From Acidobacteriota bacterium (GTDB lineage: Bacteria > Acidobacteriota > Thermoanaerobaculia > Multivoradales > UBA5704), in NCBI GenBank assembly GCA_003223675.1, contig QHVW01000594.1, positions 1 through 9,547 of the forward strand: 9,547 bases of DNA, read 5' to 3'. This document shows positions 6,062 to 9,547 of the stretch, in pieces. Numbering within the stretch: position 1 is the first letter of the stretch; every line of letters starts with the position of its first letter. The notes under the pieces were generated by a model. The model did no database searches and had not been told where the DNA came from. It worked only from the letters and a program-made list of their open reading frames with translations. A program made the translations under genes and the position numbers.

Positions 6062-6563
6062 TCAGATCCGGCCCGCCAGGAGCGGAATGCTGTGCTGGGG
6101 AGTCCTCTGGACGGCTTTCAGGTAATTCGCTTTGAAGGCGCCGAATTGTGAGCCGGGGAGCTCGAAGACCGCCTGCCGCCGCTGGGAGTCGCCGTCGGTC
6201 CAGTCGATCACGGTGTAGCTGGGCACGTAGTGACGTCTGCCGCCGTTCAAGCTGTGATCCGATTGCGCCAGGATCAGCGAGGCGGGAGCGTCGACCCCCT
6301 GGCCGGCAGATCTCGTAGTTGTCGTCGTCGGCGAGGAAGATGAGCTCCGTGGCGGTGCCGCCGCAGGTGACCAGCGCCGGCTGCTCCAGCCCTGGCAGGC
6401 CGGAGAGGCAGGTCCCGAGCCCGAGCGACCAGGTGGAGCCGTGGTCCTGAAAGGACTGCTTTCGCGCCGCGAGCACCCGATCGACCTGCCACCAGGCGAT
6501 GGGGCCAAGGACGAGGAAGATGAAGAGGGCGGTACCGATCTGGATCGCCAGGGTGGAGCTCAT
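6062..6563 (-). pseudogene. Single-helix membrane-anchored protein of unknown function, one-base frameshift
   Basis: The minus-strand ATG at 6561-6563 opens MSSTLAIQIGTALFIFLVLG, a membrane helix at about residues 5-24, then a short basic linker (VDRVLAARKQ) and a soluble region with GTCLSGLPGL and TATELIFLADDDNYEICRPG. At a run of five G (C run at 6295-6299 on the plus strand) the sense moves one base on. It continues VDAPASLILAQSDHSLNGG, then YVPSYTVIDWTDGDSQ and GAFKANYLKAVQRTPQHSIP, ending at TGA 6062-6064. Removing one G restores a product of about 166 residues. I do not recognise the family. No strong ribosome site is visible. The topology suggests a helix anchor with the remainder on one side of the cytoplasmic membrane. 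It diverges from nuoB across a 215-base gap. Homopolymer location makes an assembly error as likely as a true mutation. Confidence 0.6.
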
Positions 6564-6720
6564 GAGGGTAGTTTCGCACGCAAGAGAAGGCCCCGGGGAA
6601 TCCCCCCGCCCCAGGGGGTGTTGACAGAAGTGGGGGAGGGGGCCGGCCGGGGCTCCGGCGCGGTGCCGGGGCGTGCGGCGGCGGCAACTTAACTCCCAGA
6701 GAAAAATAGACTTATCTCCG
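6564..6720. other. GC-rich divergent intergenic region upstream of nuoB
   Basis: Most of 6587-6685 is G/C runs, including a CCCCC ... GGGGG hairpin near 6603-6618. A TTGACA at 6621-6626 has no acceptable -10 at 16-18 bases. The last 35 bases turn AT-richer (GAGAAAAATAGACTTATC) just before the probable nuo promoter. ATAGACT occurs at 6706-6712 and again at 6744-6750. No gene is supported. Confidence 0.5.
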
Positions 6721-6741
6721 CTTGTGACCGCCAGTCACAAG
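6721..6741. promoter_or_regulatory. Perfect 8-bp dyad operator candidate in the nuo promoter
   Basis: CTTGTGAC (6721-6728) and GTCACAAG (6734-6741) are perfect inverted repeats separated by 5 bases. The TGTGA/TCACA arms look like a CRP/FNR-superfamily site, but the gap between these cores is 7 rather than the usual 6. The dyad covers the -35 box and most of the spacer of the probable promoter, a position suited to repression. Confidence 0.5.
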
Positions 6742-6750
6742 TGATAGACT
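6722..6750 (+). promoter_or_regulatory. Probable promoter of the nuo operon
   Basis: TTGTGA (6722-6727) and TAGACT (6745-6750) are separated by exactly 17 bases and match 4 of 6 sigma-70 consensus positions each. Transcription would start near 6757, about 22 bases before the nuoB ATG. Confidence 0.5.
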
Positions 6751-6778
6751 CGACCCCGCGAGTGCGAGGAGCTACCCC

Positions 6779-7312
6779 ATGAGCATGACTGGAGAAAGCT
6801 GGGTCACCACGACGTTCGACACCCTGGAGGATTGGGCCGCGCGCAACTCCTTCTGGCCGTTCCCCTTCGGCACGGCCTGCTGCGCGATCGAGTTCATGTC
6901 CACGGTGTCCAGCCACTACGACGTGTCGCGGTTCGGCGCCGAGGTGGTGCGGTTCTCCCCCCGGCAGAGCGACGTGCTGCTGGTGGCGGGGACGATCAAC
7001 GACAAGATGGGCCCGGTGTTGAAGAAGATCTACGACCAGATGGCGGAACCCAAGTGGGTGATCTCGATGGGCGCCTGCGCCTGCTCGGGCGGCTTCTACC
7101 GCGCCTATCACGTGATGCAGGGCATCGACGAGATCATCCCGGTGGACGTCTACGTCCCGGGCTGCCCGCCCACGCCGGAGGGGCTGATCTACGGCATCCT
7201 CCAGCTCAAGGAGAAGGTCGCCCGCGACCGCGAGCACCAGCGGAGAATGAACCGGGAATCCAAGGACCAGGAGAAGACCCAGAGTGTCAACACTGGCGCC
7301 CCCACAGTCTGA
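6779..7312 (+). CDS. nuoB: NADH-quinone oxidoreductase subunit B (cluster N2)
   Basis: This 177-residue subunit of respiratory complex I carries the terminal [4Fe-4S] cluster N2, which passes electrons to quinone at the cytoplasmic face of the membrane. The ligands are visible: the Cys34-Cys35 tandem in GTACCAIEFM, Cys100 in SMGACACSGG, and Cys129 in PGCPPTPE. The spacings of 65 and 29 residues are those of known NuoB proteins. Other signatures are RFSPRQSDVLLVAGT and KMGPVLKKIYDQM. The ATG at 6779 is chosen over the ATG two codons later because GAGGAG lies 7 bases upstream. Length is normal, with a polar C-terminal tail. It is first in its operon, behind a probable promoter and dyad. Its 3' end overlaps nuoCD by 29 bases, implying translational coupling. 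No nuoA precedes it. Confidence 0.97.
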   Translation: MSMTGESWVTTTFDTLEDWAARNSFWPFPFGTACCAIEFMSTVSSHYDVSRFGAEVVRFSPRQSDVLLVAGTINDKMGPVLKKIYDQMAEPKWVISMGACACSGGFYRAYHVMQGIDEIIPVDVYVPGCPPTPEGLIYGILQLKEKVARDREHQRRMNRESKDQEKTQSVNTGAPTV

Positions 7313-9002
7313 GACCACGGCCACCCCCGAGCTCGACGCCGTCCGGGCCAAATTCCCGGCCGGCAGCATCCTGCCGCAGGACGGTCTGGACCAGCCGGTC
7401 TGGATCGTCAGCAAGGACGTCCTCTTCGACGTCGCCCGCGAGCTGAAGGAGAATCCGCAGACGCAGTTCGACATGATGCTCGACCTCTTCGGCGTCGACT
7501 TCCCCGACCGGGAGGAGCGCTTCGAGGCGGTCTACAGCCTCTATTCGCTCCAGCGGAAGGCGCGGCTGCGCCTCAAGGTGCCGATGCGCGAGGACGACGT
7601 CACCCTCCCCTCGATGGTCTCGCTCTGGAAGGGGCTCGACTGGTTCGAGCGCGAGGCCTACGACATGTTCGGCTTCGGCTTCGACGGCCATCCGAACCTG
7701 CGGCGCATCCTCTGCCACGAGGCCTTCCAGGGGCACCCCCTGCGCAAGGACTACGACCCGGCGCGGCGCTGGATCCTCACCGAGGACAAGATCTACAAGC
7801 CGCATTTCGACCTGCCCGAGACGGGCGACGAGATGTTCGAGCGGATGACGATCAACATCGGCCCGTCGCACCCGGCCATGCACGGCACCTTCCGCCTGAT
7901 GGCGGTGCTGGACGGCGAGACGATCGTCGCGTCGGACGTCGAGATCGGCTATCTGCACCGCTGCTTCGAGAAGATGTGCGAGACGCACACCTGGCAGCAC
8001 GTGATCCCCTACACCGACCGGCTGAACTACTGCTCGGCGTTCATCAACAACGTCGGCTACTGCCGGACGGTGGAGAAGATGCTGAAGGTCGAGGTGCCGC
8101 CCAAGGCGATATGGGCGCGGATGATCCTCTCGGAATTCTCGCGCATCATGGACCACTGCGTCTGCAACGGCACCACGCTGGTGGACGCCGGGGGTCTGAC
8201 CAACTTCTGGTACATGTTCCAGCCGCGCGAGGAGATCTACGGCCTGCTGGAGTCGGTCTGCGGCGCCCGCCTGACGGTCTCCGCCTGCCGCATCGGCGGC
8301 CTGATCCAGGACCTGCCGCCCGACTTCGAGGCGCGCAGCCGCAAGCTGCTGGAGATGATCCCGCCGCTGGTGGACGACGTCGAAAAGCTGGTGAACAAGA
8401 ACCGGATCTGGATCGACCGCTCGGTCGGGGTCGCCGCCATTTCCGGAGAGGACGCGGTCAACTGGAGCTGGACCGGCCCCTGCCTGCGGGCGAGCGGCGT
8501 CGGGTACGACGTCCGGCGGGCCCACCCCTACGACCTCTACGACACGCTCGACTTCGAGGTGCCGGTGCTCTACGGCGGCGACGTCTACGACCGCTTCCGC
8601 ATCCGCATGCTGGAGATCCGGGAGTCGCTGAAGATGATCCGCCAGCTCCTCGACCGCGGCATGCCGTCCGGGCCGTGGATCGTCGACGATCCGCACGTGG
8701 CGCTGCCGTCCAAGGAGGCCTGCTACAACCAGATGGAGGCCATGATCTACCACTTCAAGCTGATCATGGACGGCATCTCGGTCCCCGAGGGGGAGATGTA
8801 CAGCATGGTCGAGGGGGCGAACGGCGAGCTCGGCTTCTACGTCATCAGCGACGGCACGGGCAAACCGTACCGCATCCACTGCCGGCCGCCCTGTTTCCCT
8901 ATCTTTTCCGCCTTCCCCGGCCTGATCAAGGGCGGCTCGGTCTCCGACGCCATCGTCTCGCTGGGGGGCTTGAACGTCATTGCAGGAGAGCTCGAGCGAT
9001 GA
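7284..9002 (+). CDS. nuoCD: NADH-quinone oxidoreductase fused subunits C and D
   Basis: This 572-residue fusion joins the 30-kDa (NuoC) and 49-kDa (NuoD) subunits of the complex I connecting arm. Residues about 35-160 are NuoC, with its signature EREAYDMFG, GHPNLRRIL and GHPLRKDY (about 122-157). NuoD begins near residue 187: MTINIGPSHPAMHG holds the conserved His196 of the quinone site, and IPYTDRLNYCSAF holds Tyr249, which corresponds to the quinone-binding Tyr of the family. The C-terminus (GYDVRRAHPYDLYD, RIHCRPPCFPI, GGLNVIAGELER) is normal. The start is GTG at 7284, with AGGAG about 10 bases upstream inside the end of nuoB. The stop overlaps the nuoI start (ATGA). NuoC-NuoD fusion is known in several phyla, including Gammaproteobacteria and Bacteroidota, so it does not by itself fix the taxon. 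No frame break or missing key residue is seen. Confidence 0.97.
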   Translation: MSTLAPPQSETTATPELDAVRAKFPAGSILPQDGLDQPVWIVSKDVLFDVARELKENPQTQFDMMLDLFGVDFPDREERFEAVYSLYSLQRKARLRLKVPMREDDVTLPSMVSLWKGLDWFEREAYDMFGFGFDGHPNLRRILCHEAFQGHPLRKDYDPARRWILTEDKIYKPHFDLPETGDEMFERMTINIGPSHPAMHGTFRLMAVLDGETIVASDVEIGYLHRCFEKMCETHTWQHVIPYTDRLNYCSAFINNVGYCRTVEKMLKVEVPPKAIWARMILSEFSRIMDHCVCNGTTLVDAGGLTNFWYMFQPREEIYGLLESVCGARLTVSACRIGGLIQDLPPDFEARSRKLLEMIPPLVDDVEKLVNKNRIWIDRSVGVAAISGEDAVNWSWTGPCLRASGVGYDVRRAHPYDLYDTLDFEVPVLYGGDVYDRFRIRMLEIRESLKMIRQLLDRGMPSGPWIVDDPHVALPSKEACYNQMEAMIYHFKLIMDGISVPEGEMYSMVEGANGELGFYVISDGTGKPYRIHCRPPCFPIFSAFPGLIKGGSVSDAIVSLGGLNVIAGELER

Positions 9003-9547
9003 GCCAGCCACTGACCCGGTCAATCCAGGAATCTCCTCAGCCCGCGGCCGGCCGGCCCGTCCTGCGCTCGCCCTATCCCACGGAGCCCAAGCCGTACAAG
9101 CCGGGGCTCGCGGAGCGGCTCTACCTGCCGCTGCTGGGCGGCCTGATGGTGACGTTGCGTCACTTCCTCCAGAACCTTTTCAAGCCCAGCCGGATGTACA
9201 CCATCGAGTACCCGGAGGAGCGGCGCAACTACAGCCACCGCTTCCGCGGCCACCACATCCTCACCACCCGTCCCGACGGCTCGGTGCGGTGCGTGGCCTG
9301 CTTCCTCTGCGCCCAGAACTGCCCGGCCGAGTGCATCCACATCGAGGCCGGCGAGCATCCGGACGTCAACATCGAGAAGTACCCGGTGGTTTACGAGATC
9401 GACATGCTGCGCTGCGTCTTCTGCGGCTACTGCGTGGACGCCTGCCCCGAGGAGGCCATCATCATGTCGAACAACTACGACATGGCCTACTTCACCCGCG
9501 AGCAGTCGATCGTGGGCAAGTCGGACCTGATGAAGCCCTTCACCTTC
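8999..9547 (+). CDS. nuoI: NADH-quinone oxidoreductase subunit I, 3' end outside the window
   Basis: The ATG at 8999-9001 overlaps the nuoCD stop (ATGA), with AGGAG 10 bases upstream. The open frame of 183 codons runs off the window. Two ferredoxin-type [4Fe-4S] motifs are complete: Cys98, 101, 104 and 108 (CVACFLCAQNC) and Cys139, 142, 145 and 149 (CVFCGYCVDAC). These are the N6a and N6b ligands that link the peripheral arm to cluster N2. Upstream, LGGLMVTLRHFLQNLF and YTIEYPEERRNYSHRFRG are typical NuoI sequence. The N-terminus has about 30 extra Pro-rich residues. The family is usually about 160-200 residues, so the stop probably lies shortly beyond the edge. NuoI directly after NuoCD, with no E, F or G genes between, differs from the E. 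coli order. Confidence 0.96.
   Translation, partial: MSQPLTRSIQESPQPAAGRPVLRSPYPTEPKPYKPGLAERLYLPLLGGLMVTLRHFLQNLFKPSRMYTIEYPEERRNYSHRFRGHHILTTRPDGSVRCVACFLCAQNCPAECIHIEAGEHPDVNIEKYPVVYEIDMLRCVFCGYCVDACPEEAIIMSNNYDMAYFTREQSIVGKSDLMKPFTF

Noticed and set aside
6621..6650. TTGACA as the nuo -35 box
   Set aside because: The 16-18-base position downstream is GGCCGG-like with no -10. The pair at 6722/6745 is better placed before nuoB.
7287..9023. 578-codon open frame antisense to nuoCD
   Set aside because: It is the GC-rich shadow of nuoCD; its translation is Val/Asp/Arg/His-rich with no recognisable motif or ribosome site.

Overview
The window looks like a GC-rich bacterial chromosome, probably from the Acidobacteriota. 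A Thermoanaerobaculia-like lineage is my best guess. It rests on the type of REP-associated transposase, the kelch-like secreted protein and the fused nuoCD gene, all recognised from memory rather than by search. Two intact housekeeping loci frame a central accessory stretch of about 6.5 kb. At the left edge, reading leftward off the window, is the first 50 codons of a probable isocitrate lyase (glyoxylate bypass). At the right end, reading rightward, is the start of a respiratory complex I operon: nuoB, a fused nuoCD, and nuoI, which runs off the window. These genes are tightly packed, with a 29-bp overlap and then a 4-bp overlap. They encode the N2 cluster subunit, the quinone-site subunits and the N6a/N6b ferredoxin-like subunit.

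Almost everything in between is broken or mobile. From left to right there is: (1) about 1 kb of mostly non-coding DNA holding the orphan tail of a sigma-54-type regulator (Fis-type helix-turn-helix); (2) a gene for a protein with five exact 45-residue propeller repeats, an Ig-like segment and an HExxH-containing C-terminal domain, broken by one missing base; (3) a patch of direct and tandem repeats; (4) a RAYT/Y1-type HUH transposase gene on the minus strand with its flanks; (5) the 5' end of a small membrane-protein gene that appears cut off by the transposase element; (6) a secreted kelch-like protein gene with an internal deletion and frameshift; (7) a second, internally deleted copy of the transposase element that keeps both ends and lost about 1 kb of the middle; (8) a minus-strand single-helix membrane protein gene with a one-base insertion in a G run.

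The main points of interest are the autonomous/deleted pair of RAYT elements, whose shared ends help delimit the mobile unit; the unusual propeller + Ig + HExxH protein; an 8-bp perfect dyad placed inside the putative nuo promoter; and a nuo operon that starts with nuoB (no nuoA) and passes directly from nuoCD to nuoI. The three frame breaks in the accessory genes, against none in the nuo genes, suggest either decay of an accessory island or homopolymer-type assembly errors. The sequence alone cannot separate these. I see no tRNA, rRNA or CRISPR array.
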